Below, in pieces: positions 1 to 5,642 of a stretch of 10,574 nt of DNA. The position numbers were made by a program, and so were the translations under genes. Origin of the DNA: Bacillota bacterium (GTDB lineage: Bacteria; Bacillota_E; Sulfobacillia; Sulfobacillales; Sulfobacillaceae). The stretch is taken from contig JAKAAL010000081.1 in the NCBI GenBank assembly GCA_021802375.1, positions 1 through 10,574 on the forward strand, in the 5' to 3' direction. The notes under the pieces were generated by a model. That model was not told the DNA's origin, did not search any database, and worked only from the letters and a program-made list of their open reading frames with translations. Numbering within the stretch: position 1 is the first letter of the stretch; each line of letters starts with the position of its first letter.

Positions 1-470
1 AATGATTGCGGCGACGAAGCGCCCGGTGGGGCGTCTACAGCCATGACCCGAACGCCCGAGGCATCCAATTGCCCTGCTCCTGTTTGCGACGGCGTGTAAA
101 TCGCCACCCGCGTATTCACCCCAACGCCTTCCGCAGAACCTTCTTCAATGGAGAGAGGTAAGGCCACATCGCCAGCCTGTATGGTCGTATTCAAGCGGTC
201 GCCCCAGGGAATCGGGACACCAGCGGGTAAATCGGTTTGCGGCACAAACCCTACAGCTTCGGCTTTTGTTTGCAATTGGGCCGCTTTGGCCCATTGGGTG
301 GGCACTTGTTCTGTTGCCAGGTCTGCCGCGGTAATCGGATGCCCTGCTAAGACAGGATGCGCTAATACCGCTACTGGGGTTTCTCCTGGTGGGGCGGATA
401 ACAACGCAGTACTCAGGAGTCCGATGGCTGCTATACCTCCCGAGATTACCACTTTAACGATTTTTTTCAT
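1..470 (-). CDS. CpaB/RcpC-like pilus assembly protein (SAF domain), 3' end off window
   Basis: This open frame has no stop before the left edge; about 156 codons are visible. The N-terminus MKKIVKV is followed by a hydrophobic segment (residues about 7-28), a signal anchor. A SAF-type segment follows, with AHPVLAGHPITAADL at about 38-52, and then LPAGVPIPWGDRLN, which resembles the second half of SAF. The later part (GVNTRVAIYTP, then VRVMAVDAPPG) resembles the RcpC/CpaB beta domain that follows SAF. Known role of the family: CpaB/RcpC is an envelope protein of Tad/Flp pili that helps assemble the outer channel or stabilise the pilus. The start is ATG at 470, preceded by AAGGAGG about 5 nt upstream. 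It lies 29 nt after the 177-aa pseudopilin-like gene and is probably the next gene of the same operon. Motif recognition is by eye; a flagellar FlgA-type SAF protein is the main alternative. Confidence 0.72.
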   Translation of the reverse strand, partial: MKKIVKVVISGGIAAIGLLSTALLSAPPGETPVAVLAHPVLAGHPITAADLATEQVPTQWAKAAQLQTKAEAVGFVPQTDLPAGVPIPWGDRLNTTIQAGDVALPLSIEEGSAEGVGVNTRVAIYTPSQTGAGQLDASGVRVMAVDAPPGASSPQS

Positions 471-499
471 GCAGATCCTCCTTAAAAATTGAGCGAATT

Positions 500-1033
500 T
501 TAGTGTGCTTGAATGCCGGATGTCTGGCCTAAATTCACGGCACCAGCGATTTTGGCCACTAAGGGAACTTGAAAGCCAAAAAACGGACGGGGCTCCATCA
601 CCGCAATCATTTGAATGGTATTGGTACTGGTATTGGCATTTTCCCCAATATCGACTACAGGGGGATCACCCCAAATCGGGGATACCGGAACCGCCCACCA
701 AATGGGGGCTACAGATCCCGAACACGTGCCGGGCGCACCAGCCATCGTGACGCAACTTTGTACGCCAGTCGCACCTAATGCACTGGCCGTGGCTTGCTGC
801 AAGGCGGTTGTTAATCGTGCAGGGCTTAATGTTACTTGTTGCAGCGCTTCATTTTGATAACTCTGGGCTACTGCCGTATGCAACGATGCCGTCAGCGCTA
901 ATTGGAGTTGTGAATATTCACTATGCCACTTCGCAATCAGGACCGCCATGAGAACACCGACCACAGCAACCAGGGCAAAGCCGGTTTGCACAATCCACAT
1001 AGCCATGCCATAGGGTTTATAACTACGACGCAT
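500..1033 (-). CDS. Pseudopilin-like single-TM exported protein of the pilus operon
   Basis: The product is 177 aa. A short basic N-terminus (MRRSYKPYG) precedes one strong membrane segment at residues about 12-35, then a predicted extracytoplasmic domain. That domain holds a Cys pair (C94, C104), a disulfide candidate, and a small-polar NANTSTNTI run coded by a short GGTATTGGTACTGG-type repeat. The architecture fits TadE/TadG-like minor pilins or pseudopilins, but there is no clear family signature. The N-terminal G9-MAMWIVQTGFAL could be a prepilin-type cleavage region, although Glu at +5 is absent. AAAGGAAG lies about 8 nt before the ATG. It is 18 nt downstream of the 154-aa TadE-like gene and 29 nt upstream of the CpaB-like gene. 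The operon context is the main argument for a pilus role. Confidence 0.68.
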   Translation of the reverse strand: MRRSYKPYGMAMWIVQTGFALVAVVGVLMAVLIAKWHSEYSQLQLALTASLHTAVAQSYQNEALQQVTLSPARLTTALQQATASALGATGVQSCVTMAGAPGTCSGSVAPIWWAVPVSPIWGDPPVVDIGENANTSTNTIQMIAVMEPRPFFGFQVPLVAKIAGAVNLGQTSGIQAH

Positions 1034-1051
1034 GGGGTTCTTCCTTTCTAC

Positions 1052-1516
1052 TTAACCATGAGTGGGAGGCGTAATACAGGCAATGCCATCATTGGTACTC
1101 GGAGCGGTACTGAACATGGTGCGGGTGCCTGTCAGCGTAAAGACTTTATTGGCTTGCGTTCCGCCACCAGCCCAAAAATTCATCGCGGCTTTCAGTGTGA
1201 CTGTTACGATACCGCCATAGCCAGTATAGGTGGTCGGTGAGACCGAGACACTGACCGCCGATGGCGGGAGCAAAATTTGAAACGGTGCGAGACCATTATC
1301 CAGAACTTGGGTACTCTGGCTGGTCCAACACCCGCTACTTGCGACAGTTGCGGTCACTGCGCTGGCATCGCGTTGAATTTCGAGTGCTTCCAAAGCCAAA
1401 CGTCCGGCCCAGATCACGGCAGTAAACAATCCAAAAATGAGAATTAACGACAGAATATTCGCGATGCTGACACTACCCCGCGACGAATACACAGCCTTAC
1501 ACTTGCGGTTCAACAC
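1052..1516 (-). CDS. TadE-like minor pilin (paralogue of upstream gene)
   Basis: The product is 154 aa. A short cytoplasmic leader ends in RGSVS (residues 13-17), followed by a TM helix (about 18-40), an amphipathic segment, and a beta-rich domain with GCW at 62-64 and a second Cys at 147. This layout is that of TadE/TadG minor pilins, which sit in the membrane and are processed by the Tad prepilin peptidase. The usual Glu at +5 after the Gly is not seen. The start is GTG at 1516, chosen because AGGAGG (1530..1525) lies 8 nt upstream; both sit inside the end of the preceding gene (20-nt overlap), so translation is probably coupled. It aligns with the upstream product from the RGxVS motif through GCW, a TVTLK strand and a KVxxLxGTxT stretch near the C-terminus, so the two are tandem paralogues. 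Confidence 0.72.
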   Translation of the reverse strand: MLNRKCKAVYSSRGSVSIANILSLILIFGLFTAVIWAGRLALEALEIQRDASAVTATVASSGCWTSQSTQVLDNGLAPFQILLPPSAVSVSVSPTTYTGYGGIVTVTLKAAMNFWAGGGTQANKVFTLTGTRTMFSTAPSTNDGIACITPPTHG

Positions 1517-1990
1517 AGGTGCTTCCTCCTGTCGCCAGATTCATGCCACGAATGGCAGACGAAGTGATGGTCGCTGTGCCAGATAAATCCACTTTCCAGA
1601 GATTGATCCCCATCCAGCCTCCCAAATAAATAGGTAACTTCATAGTCACAGTCAACGCCGGATCACTTTGCGCACTGACAAAATAGGCTTGACTCGCAAT
1701 GGGCAGTCCGGCACTATTGGTCATGGCAATGGTCGGCGCACCGGCTAGAGCCACCTGATTGAGATCCGATTGCACAACGTGCGTGACTTGCGGTGTCCAA
1801 CAGCCATAGGCCGCCACGCCTTCTGCAGCATCATAGGTCGCATGTTGGGCCACTTCCCATACGCGCCCAATTTGCACCAGATTCATGAGGCCAAAGAGCA
1901 AGAGCCCCCACATGCCAAGCCGCCCACAAGATCCATAATGGCACTCACCCCGCCGCGGGCTATCCAACGGGTTTTGTTCGGTTGGCGCAT
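1497..1990 (-). CDS. TadE-like minor pilin with an apparent single-base frameshift
   Basis: Two frames must be joined to make a sensible protein. ATG at 1990 has a near-ideal site, AGAGGTGAT, about 8 nt upstream. It begins MRQPNKTRWIARGGVSAIMD, a basic leader plus the RGGVS motif shared with the next gene, but that frame stops at 1885-1883. The frame ending at 1497 carries the rest: a TM helix (GMWGLLLFGLMNLVQIG), then GCW, a TVTMK strand, a KVDLSGTATIT segment and a late Cys. The frames join if one base is restored near 1919-1927 (GTGGGCGGC then CTTGGC), giving about 164 aa with the TM directly after the motif. The alternative is a GTG start at 2003 in the downstream frame (168 aa), but it has no proper SD and an atypical polar N-terminus. 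A mutation, sequencing error or -1 programmed shift are all possible. Role as for TadE minor pilins. Confidence 0.68.
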
Positions 1991-2030
1991 GGTTGCTTAT
2001 CACCTCTTTTGCTGCTCTTGTTGGTATGCA

Positions 2031-2471
2031 TTACTCTCGATACCCGCAGATGGGTTTCCAGCCGAACAACTCCGCCACCGCATTGTAGGCATCCTCTTGA
2101 TACCATCCGCCATCGCTGTCGAAAATCTGTTCCCATTCCGGCATTCCGGCCAGCGCCATGCGAATACAAAACTGGGCCTTTCCGCGATGACAGGAGATAC
2201 CGCGCCCATCTTCCACCTTTTGCCGCCACCAATCCCGATAATGCCCCATATCATCGCGGAGATTCTGGTCATTTTTGGGTTCACCCCATTGATCCGCTGT
2301 AATGCCTGCTTCGACAATTCCCATGGATTGGGCCGTGGCAAAATCAAGATAGTTTGCCAGGCCTCCCCGATATTCGCCAAATATGTCGTCTGGCGCAATA
2401 CGTGTGAACAGTGCCGCGATTTCCTCTTGAGTGAGGGCGATCTTGGCATCGTCGATGGTATACTTCGGCAT
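2031..2471 (-). CDS. Hypothetical soluble protein, 146 aa
   Basis: I do not recognise the family. The product is acidic, predicted cytosolic and without a membrane segment. Visible features are an N-terminal KIALTQEEIAALF helix, a central Trp/Asp-rich DDMGHYRDWWRQKVEDG segment, a GISCHRGKAQFC stretch with two Cys and a His, and a C-terminal EDAYNAVAELFGW helix. The start is a choice. ATG at 2483 abuts GGAG with no spacer, so the second ATG at 2471 (MPKYTIDD), 12 nt from GGAG, is preferred. The long form would be 150 aa. It ends about 40 nt before the start of the first TadE-like gene and is on the same strand, so it is probably the head or second gene of the pilus operon. Its role there is unknown. 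Confidence 0.7.
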   Translation of the reverse strand: MPKYTIDDAKIALTQEEIAALFTRIAPDDIFGEYRGGLANYLDFATAQSMGIVEAGITADQWGEPKNDQNLRDDMGHYRDWWRQKVEDGRGISCHRGKAQFCIRMALAGMPEWEQIFDSDGGWYQEDAYNAVAELFGWKPICGYRE

Positions 2472-2521
2472 TTTATTTTTCATCTCCTAGAATAGTTAAC
2501 CTGAGAAAACAGGCCGAGTTA

Positions 2522-2536
2522 AAAAGCAACGCTTTT
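2522..2536 (-). terminator. Weak hairpin with T-run after the 75-aa gene
   Basis: AAAAGC (2522-2527) pairs with GCTTTT (2531-2536) around a 3-nt loop, just after the stop of the 75-aa gene. On the minus strand it is followed by a short T-run. The stem is only 6 bp and A/T-rich, so this could be a weak terminator or nothing. Confidence 0.25.
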
Positions 2537-2540
2537 GGCA

Positions 2541-2768
2541 TTATCTCCACCACAGTCCATGCCAGAGCGCCCCGTGCCAGAGTATGATGACGACAACCAA
2601 ACTCAGAAAGCAACCAGAGAGAAAAAACAATCCCCCGATAACCAATCCGCCCAAAACTTCCCTTTTATTGGCATGGGCCATCGAAAAATCGGGATGTGTT
2701 GTCATCGTCGCGATAAGTAGTCCCCCCAACCATCCAAGACCCAGAAGACACATGGTCAACGAAAACAA
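2541..2768 (-). CDS. Small two-TM membrane protein, 75 aa
   Basis: The product is hydrophobic, with two predicted membrane helices (about residues 2-21 and 40-65) joined by a short polar loop containing MTTHPDFSMAHANKRE, and ends in a Trp/His-rich tail (ILWHGALWHGLWW). I know no family. The frame opens at TTG 2786, but AAGGAGG at 2783..2777 lies inside that extension, so TTG at 2768, 8 nt after the SD, is the supported start; ATG at 2753 is a weaker option. It precedes the 146-aa gene on the same strand by about 70 nt and is divergent from the CPBP protease gene. It may be a small accessory subunit of the envelope system encoded around it (inference). Confidence 0.6.
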   Translation of the reverse strand: MFSLTMCLLGLGWLGGLLIATMTTHPDFSMAHANKREVLGGLVIGGLFFLSGCFLSLVVVIILWHGALWHGLWWR

Positions 2769-2771
2769 GGT

Positions 2772-2801
2772 TTGGACCTCCTTCAAAAAATCAGGTAATA
2801 T
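2772..2801 (+). promoter_or_regulatory. Possible sigma-A promoter for the CPBP protease gene
   Basis: TAATAT (2796-2801) is a good -10 match, 33 nt before the ATG at 2835. TTGGAC at 2772-2777 is a partial -35 with an 18-nt spacer. The region lies between divergent starts. Only the -10 is convincing. Confidence 0.35.
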
Positions 2802-2834
2802 GAACCCATCAGATTGTGTTGGTAAGGTGAATTA

Positions 2835-3452
2835 ATGCAATTTGTATTTGCAGTACTTATCGGTGCTGCCAGTGCTTTAGTAGGAAGTTGGCTTTGGCGA
2901 TGGGGTTTAATTTGTATCGGTCATTATGTTTTCCCGAATGCATGGCACATCTATGAGGCAGACCTCACTGTTGGGCGTACTGTACAGCGCGAGCAGTATC
3001 CACCTATGCAGCGAATATTCTGGAGACCGCTTCTCGAAGAAATTACTATACGGGCTCTGCCAGTTGGTCTCTGGTTTGGCAGTCATCGTAATTATGCTGT
3101 TATTATCTCCGCATGGATCGTTCTCAATGCCCTTTGGATTGCAGGGCATATCTGGGATCTGAAATGCCATAAATGTCACTTGTCCTGCAAGCAGTTACCG
3201 TGGTGGACTGCCCCCACATCAGTATATCTGCACCTTATGACTATGCTAGGCTATGCACTGGCCTATACTGGAGCATGGATAGTGGGCGGTCTTGGAATGT
3301 CCCCCCAATGGCCAGTACACATGTTGCTGTTCGCTGTTATCCGAGGCTTTCTTGCTGCTACTATTGCCCATGGTATCCATAACACACTTATTCTTGACAA
3401 ACATCGCCCAGGCCGTATCTATCGTTGGTTACGCGGAATTTCTGCGGATTAA
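2835..3452 (+). CDS. CPBP-family (CAAX protease-like) intramembrane metalloprotease
   Basis: The product is 205 aa and multi-spanning. Family motifs are visible in order: EExxxR as E68-E69-ITI-R73 (PLLEEITIRALP), a second-motif His as H105 in WIAGHIW (Trp where Phe is usual), and HxxxN as H179-GIH-N183. These residues form the glutamate/histidine active site of CPBP (Abi/ABI2) membrane proteases; members cut prenylated proteins, process bacteriocins or give self-immunity. The substrate here is unknown. An odd Cys/His cluster, KCHKCHLSC (110-118), lies in a loop after the second motif. AAGGTGA sits about 5 nt before the ATG. It is the only plus-strand gene inside a minus-strand cluster, and its stop overlaps the stop of the convergent 96-aa gene by 4 nt. 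It may process or protect an envelope component of that cluster (inference). Confidence 0.78.
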   Translation: MQFVFAVLIGAASALVGSWLWRWGLICIGHYVFPNAWHIYEADLTVGRTVQREQYPPMQRIFWRPLLEEITIRALPVGLWFGSHRNYAVIISAWIVLNALWIAGHIWDLKCHKCHLSCKQLPWWTAPTSVYLHLMTMLGYALAYTGAWIVGGLGMSPQWPVHMLLFAVIRGFLAATIAHGIHNTLILDKHRPGRIYRWLRGISAD

Positions 3453-3739
3453 TAATCTATCGGAGAATGGTTAGCAAACCACATCAAACCAAACAAGCCA
3501 ACCGTCATAATGATGCTTAACGGAAAGATCACAACAACAGCCCACGGATACCTGGATCCATGAATTGCCACGGTCCATGCTACTAGAACTAATAAGGCCA
3601 TGAGTCTTACTCGCATGAACCGCCATGGCGCCCATGCTACTGAACGCGATGTTTTCTGCAACTTGTAGAGAAGTTGCCAAAGCAAGAATACTACGCCCAA
3701 ATCTACTGTTGCCATACTCACCGCGACAATCCATGACAT
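3449..3739 (-). CDS. Small three-TM membrane protein, 96 aa
   Basis: There are three predicted membrane segments (about 2-24, 44-62 and 66-90) separated by a basic loop (KLQKTSRSVAWAPWRFMRVR), consistent with the positive-inside rule. I do not recognise the family. The open frame extends to 3910, but its N-terminal part only shadows the 56-aa gene in another frame. GGGAGGTAAT lies about 9 nt before ATG 3739 (MSWIVAV), which fixes the start. It follows the 56-aa gene by 35 nt and probably shares its transcript. It ends convergently with the CPBP protease gene, overlapping it by 4 nt. Confidence 0.68.
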   Translation of the reverse strand: MSWIVAVSMATVDLGVVFLLWQLLYKLQKTSRSVAWAPWRFMRVRLMALLVLVAWTVAIHGSRYPWAVVVIFPLSIIMTVGLFGLMWFANHSPIDY

Positions 3740-3774
3740 CGCAATATTACCTCCCTGCACTATTAGTAGTTTCC

Positions 3775-3945
3775 TTACAATGTCGATGGGGATTGCCGAA
3801 AATAGGCCAACAGATAGTGTGTCAGCGGATGCCACCATTGGTAATGCAGAATGCAAATCGCTTCGATAACCAAAAAGAGAATGATGGCAACACTGAGCCA
3901 CTGAATCCACCGATGGGTACGCAATTTTCTCCGATGTAGTGCCAT
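3775..3945 (-). CDS. Small single-TM membrane protein, 56 aa
   Basis: This short gene starts MALHRRKLRTHRW, a strongly basic cytoplasmic end, then has one membrane helix (about residues 16-35) and an aromatic tail (YQWWHP, then HYLLAYFR). AGGAGG lies about 9 nt before the ATG at 3945, an excellent site, and the positive-inside pattern supports a real protein. I know no family. The SD is almost flush with the T-run of the strong terminator 3962-4002, so expression depends on read-through from the pilin-like gene upstream. It is followed 35 nt later by the 96-aa membrane protein. Confidence 0.68.
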   Translation of the reverse strand: MALHRRKLRTHRWIQWLSVAIILFLVIEAICILHYQWWHPLTHYLLAYFRQSPSTL

Positions 3946-3961
3946 GGTTTTCTGCCTCCTG

Positions 3962-4002
3962 AAAAAATTCTCGGTAGCACGGAATGTGTGCTACCGAGAA
4001 TT
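3962..4002 (-). terminator. Strong Rho-independent terminator after the pilin-like gene
   Basis: A perfect 15-bp stem (3966-3980 with 3988-4002) encloses a 7-nt loop and is followed on the minus strand by TTTTTT. It starts about 12 nt after the pilin-like stop codon. The AGGAGG of the next gene begins just after the T-run, so the hairpin separates a likely abundant pilin message from accessory genes. Confidence 0.88.
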
Positions 4003-4014
4003 ACAGGTGCCAGA

Positions 4015-4275
4015 TTACAGAGCGGTAGTAGTTCCGGCCCCTTTGACTTGGGTAGTAAAGTCGTTCAGCAACCCTGACACGGCAGTTGACCCGCCACCCA
4101 CCGTCCACCACAAAATGGCCCCTACTACGATGATCACGCCGAGTACGATCCAGAGAATCGTGCTGACAGACACACCGCCTTTCGCCGTAAAATCTCGACG
4201 GGCCATGGCTGCTTGCAGTGCCATTTTTCGTACCGCAAGCCATGCGTGCATGGTTTGCATCTTCGCTTGAATCAT
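4015..4275 (-). CDS. Pilin-like single-TM protein, 86 aa (Flp-type candidate)
   Basis: A basic leader of about 33 residues is followed by KGGVS (32-36), one hydrophobic helix (about 38-58: TILWIVLGVIIVVGAILWW), then a glycine-rich turn and a short amphipathic tail (VSGLLNDFTTQVKGA). Small size, basic leader, Gly before the helix and the short tail match Flp/Tad pilins, the major subunits of Tad pili; cleavage after G33 or G34 would leave about 52 aa. The canonical Glu at +5 and Tyr at +6 are missing, so the assignment is by architecture. The KGGVS motif matches RGSVS and RGGVS in the two TadE-like proteins. AAAGGAGC lies about 8 nt before the ATG. Terminators on both sides suggest independently tuned, possibly high expression. 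Confidence 0.62.
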   Translation of the reverse strand: MIQAKMQTMHAWLAVRKMALQAAMARRDFTAKGGVSVSTILWIVLGVIIVVGAILWWTVGGGSTAVSGLLNDFTTQVKGAGTTTAL

Positions 4276-4291
4276 CTGGTAGCTCCTTTCC

Positions 4292-4317
4292 CTGGCCAGA
4301 TCGCAATAGATGGCCAG
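4292..4317. promoter_or_regulatory. Inverted repeat in the pilin-like gene leader
   Basis: CTGGCCA (4292-4298) and TGGCCAG (4311-4317) form a perfect 7-nt inverted repeat with a 12-nt centre. It sits directly upstream of the AAAGGAG ribosome site of the 86-aa gene. It could be a protein operator or an mRNA stem affecting translation; which is unknown. Confidence 0.4.
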
Positions 4318-4320
4318 TAT

Positions 4321-4360
4321 ATAAAAAAGCAGAGCCCCATGGAGGGCTCTGCTTTTTTAT
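4321..4360. terminator. Bidirectional Rho-independent terminator
   Basis: AAAAAAGCAGAGCCC (4323-4337) and its exact complement (4344-4358) form a 15-bp stem with a 6-nt loop, extendable by AT pairs to 4321-4360. Either strand reads a GC-rich stem core followed by six T. On the minus strand it terminates the 221-aa gene's transcript, or attenuates read-through into the pilin-like gene, whose start is only 46 nt away. Confidence 0.88.
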
Positions 4361-4469
4361 GTTCTTTTCTTTCAATACCACTAAGGCCCTACATATTTAA
4401 TGGCTTATAGCTACTCAACATTACCAATACGGGTGTTCCTATCCATGAAAAAAGTAGGCAATAACTGAC

Positions 4470-5135
4470 CTATTTATTTGGCCCCTGCACTAAAGCCCTT
4501 TGGTCTAGCGGTACTGCGATGACATTCCACACATGGGGATCCACCAGCGGGGCCGGATGGGCCACTGTGTGTCCAAACATCTTGCGTTGTATTCGTCCGA
4601 TGGCTTTGGCTTCTCGGACCGGCAAATGAGGGAACGGGGTACCTTTGATGGCCAGTCCTGCAGGAGGGTGCGCAATGGTGGAAAATCCGTGGCTGATCAA
4701 CACCAAGGTTGGTGGCATTGCGATCCGGTTATATAATAGGTGCCATTCGTGTTTGCGTTGTGTGGTATAGGCATCAGGGGAAGACCAACGGACTTCTAAC
4801 GCGTGTCGTTCATAATGAGGGATGGCGGCCCAATGTGTCGCTGCACCAAAAATGACTTGTTCAGTACGGCGCCGCACGGCCCAACTGGTGGGCACGACCA
4901 GAAACGTCTGCCAGCCCCGGTACCGCGCTAACCGCTTAGCCCAGCCATGAACGCCCAGGGGGATCATGGCTGCCAACAGTGTAGCACTGATGACCCCCCA
5001 CCATCCCCCCAGAAGTCCAGCGGGAATAATCCATGTTCCACACATTATGGGGGCTAACCATGGGCCTAACCGATCCCGTTCCAAATCACTCCACAGCCAG
5101 GCCCACGGTTGCCACCACCATTGATCCCACCGCAT
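4470..5135 (-). CDS. Trp-rich two-TM membrane protein of unknown family, 221 aa
   Basis: The N-terminus is unusually rich in tryptophan (MRWDQWWWQPWAWLW). Two adjacent membrane helices (about 26-44 and 46-64) follow, then a long soluble domain (65-221) that starts with a basic stretch (AKRLARYRGW) and so is predicted cytosolic. I see no catalytic motif I can name. The start ATG lies 1 nt after the TAA of the 77-aa gene (TAAGATG) with no separate SD, so the two are translationally coupled and probably partners. It ends about 110 nt before the bidirectional terminator. Position just upstream of the pilin-like gene suggests a role in the same envelope system (inference). Confidence 0.7.
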   Translation of the reverse strand: MRWDQWWWQPWAWLWSDLERDRLGPWLAPIMCGTWIIPAGLLGGWWGVISATLLAAMIPLGVHGWAKRLARYRGWQTFLVVPTSWAVRRRTEQVIFGAATHWAAIPHYERHALEVRWSSPDAYTTQRKHEWHLLYNRIAMPPTLVLISHGFSTIAHPPAGLAIKGTPFPHLPVREAKAIGRIQRKMFGHTVAHPAPLVDPHVWNVIAVPLDQRALVQGPNK

Positions 5136-5136
5136 C

Positions 5137-5370
5137 TTAATCAGCAGGATACACGAAACATTGATTAGATTCTGCGGCTGCTAAAAAGATCAGCCAAGTA
5201 TCCGTTGCGGTTAAGTGCTGCAGAAAATCCTCTGCATCTAGCCCTTTGGTGTGTAAATAGGCATCGAACCACCTTTGCGGAACCCGAAAGCGAAAACGCT
5301 TTTCAGGAATTTGAAATAGATCAGTGGTTTCAAATTCTACTTCACGCGGGACGTTTTGTAGCATGGCCAT
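5137..5370 (-). CDS. Small hypothetical protein, 77 aa
   Basis: I do not recognise this soluble protein. It has a beta-prone N-terminal half (EVEFETTDLFQIPEKRFRFRVP) and a helical part (RWFDAYLHTKGLDAEDFLQHL). AAAGGAGG lies about 10 nt before ATG 5370; the second ATG at 5364 is a possible alternative. It is coupled to the 221-aa membrane protein gene by a 1-nt gap, which suggests a cytosolic partner made in fixed ratio with it. The promoter at about 5590 and the leader hairpin at 5427-5452 are upstream. Confidence 0.68.
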   Translation of the reverse strand: MAMLQNVPREVEFETTDLFQIPEKRFRFRVPQRWFDAYLHTKGLDAEDFLQHLTATDTWLIFLAAAESNQCFVYPAD

Positions 5371-5426
5371 GCATATCGAGCCTCCTTTATCGGTTGAAGC
5401 ACCTACTTATAAAAAAGTGAAATGAA

Positions 5427-5452
5427 GCCAGCACCCTCAATGGGGTGCTGGC
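5427..5452 (-). terminator. Leader hairpin, terminator or attenuator upstream of the 77-aa gene
   Basis: GCCAGCACCC (5427-5436) pairs with GGGTGCTGGC (5443-5452), a 10-bp GC-rich stem with a 6-nt loop. On the minus strand a T-run (CTTTTTTATA) follows about 10 nt later rather than directly. It lies just after a possible 35-aa leader ORF and 57 nt before the 77-aa gene, so it could be an attenuator or a weak terminator. Confidence 0.55.
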
Positions 5453-5463
5453 GAGTTCGATCA

Positions 5464-5571
5464 TCACTTTTGGTGCTGCGGTAGCTCCGGTCTTGAGGCC
5501 TGGGGATGATGCGATGCACAAAAATCCAGAAGTTTGTTGGCTCTATGCGTAAAGAAATCCAAGCGCCTCAT
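5464..5571 (-). CDS. Possible leader peptide, 35 aa
   Basis: A short open frame begins MRRLDFFTHRANKLLDF, has a basic helical start and a polar His/Pro/Gln tail, and ends 12 nt before the leader hairpin. It starts only about 12 nt after the -10 element at 5583-5588, so it would be nearly leaderless and has no SD. It could be a regulatory leader peptide, a small protein or chance; evidence is weak. Confidence 0.25.
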   Translation of the reverse strand: MRRLDFFTHRANKLLDFCASHHPQASRPELPQHQK

Positions 5572-5582
5572 CCCACGCGCTT

Positions 5583-5596
5583 ATTATAGTATACCA
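5583..5596 (-). promoter_or_regulatory. Extended -10 promoter for the 77-aa / 221-aa operon
   Basis: On the minus strand, TGGTATACT (5596..5588) is an extended -10 (TGn plus TATACT), overlapped by TATAAT at 5588..5583. No good -35 is seen, as is common for extended -10 promoters. It lies about 215 nt upstream of the 77-aa gene and 47 nt after the 114-aa gene's stop. Confidence 0.5.
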
Positions 5597-5642
5597 GCGA
5601 TATGGGGAATTTGCTACTCATTACGCCATTGTTATGCGAATT

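Noticed and set aside
1770..2495. Plus-strand 241-aa frame
   Set aside because: It is antisense to three well-supported minus-strand genes, with no SD and no recognisable domain.
2584..2835. Plus-strand 83-aa frame before the CPBP gene
   Set aside because: It is antisense to the 75-aa membrane protein gene; composition is Lys/Pro/Asn-rich and no SD is seen.
3740..3910. N-terminal extension of the 96-aa membrane protein to 3910
   Set aside because: This part overlaps the 56-aa gene in another frame. The strong SD before ATG 3739 marks the real start.
4001..4381. Minus-strand 126-aa frame across the pilin-like gene
   Set aside because: It reads through the terminator stem and is the shadow frame of the 86-aa gene, with Arg/His-rich low-quality sequence.
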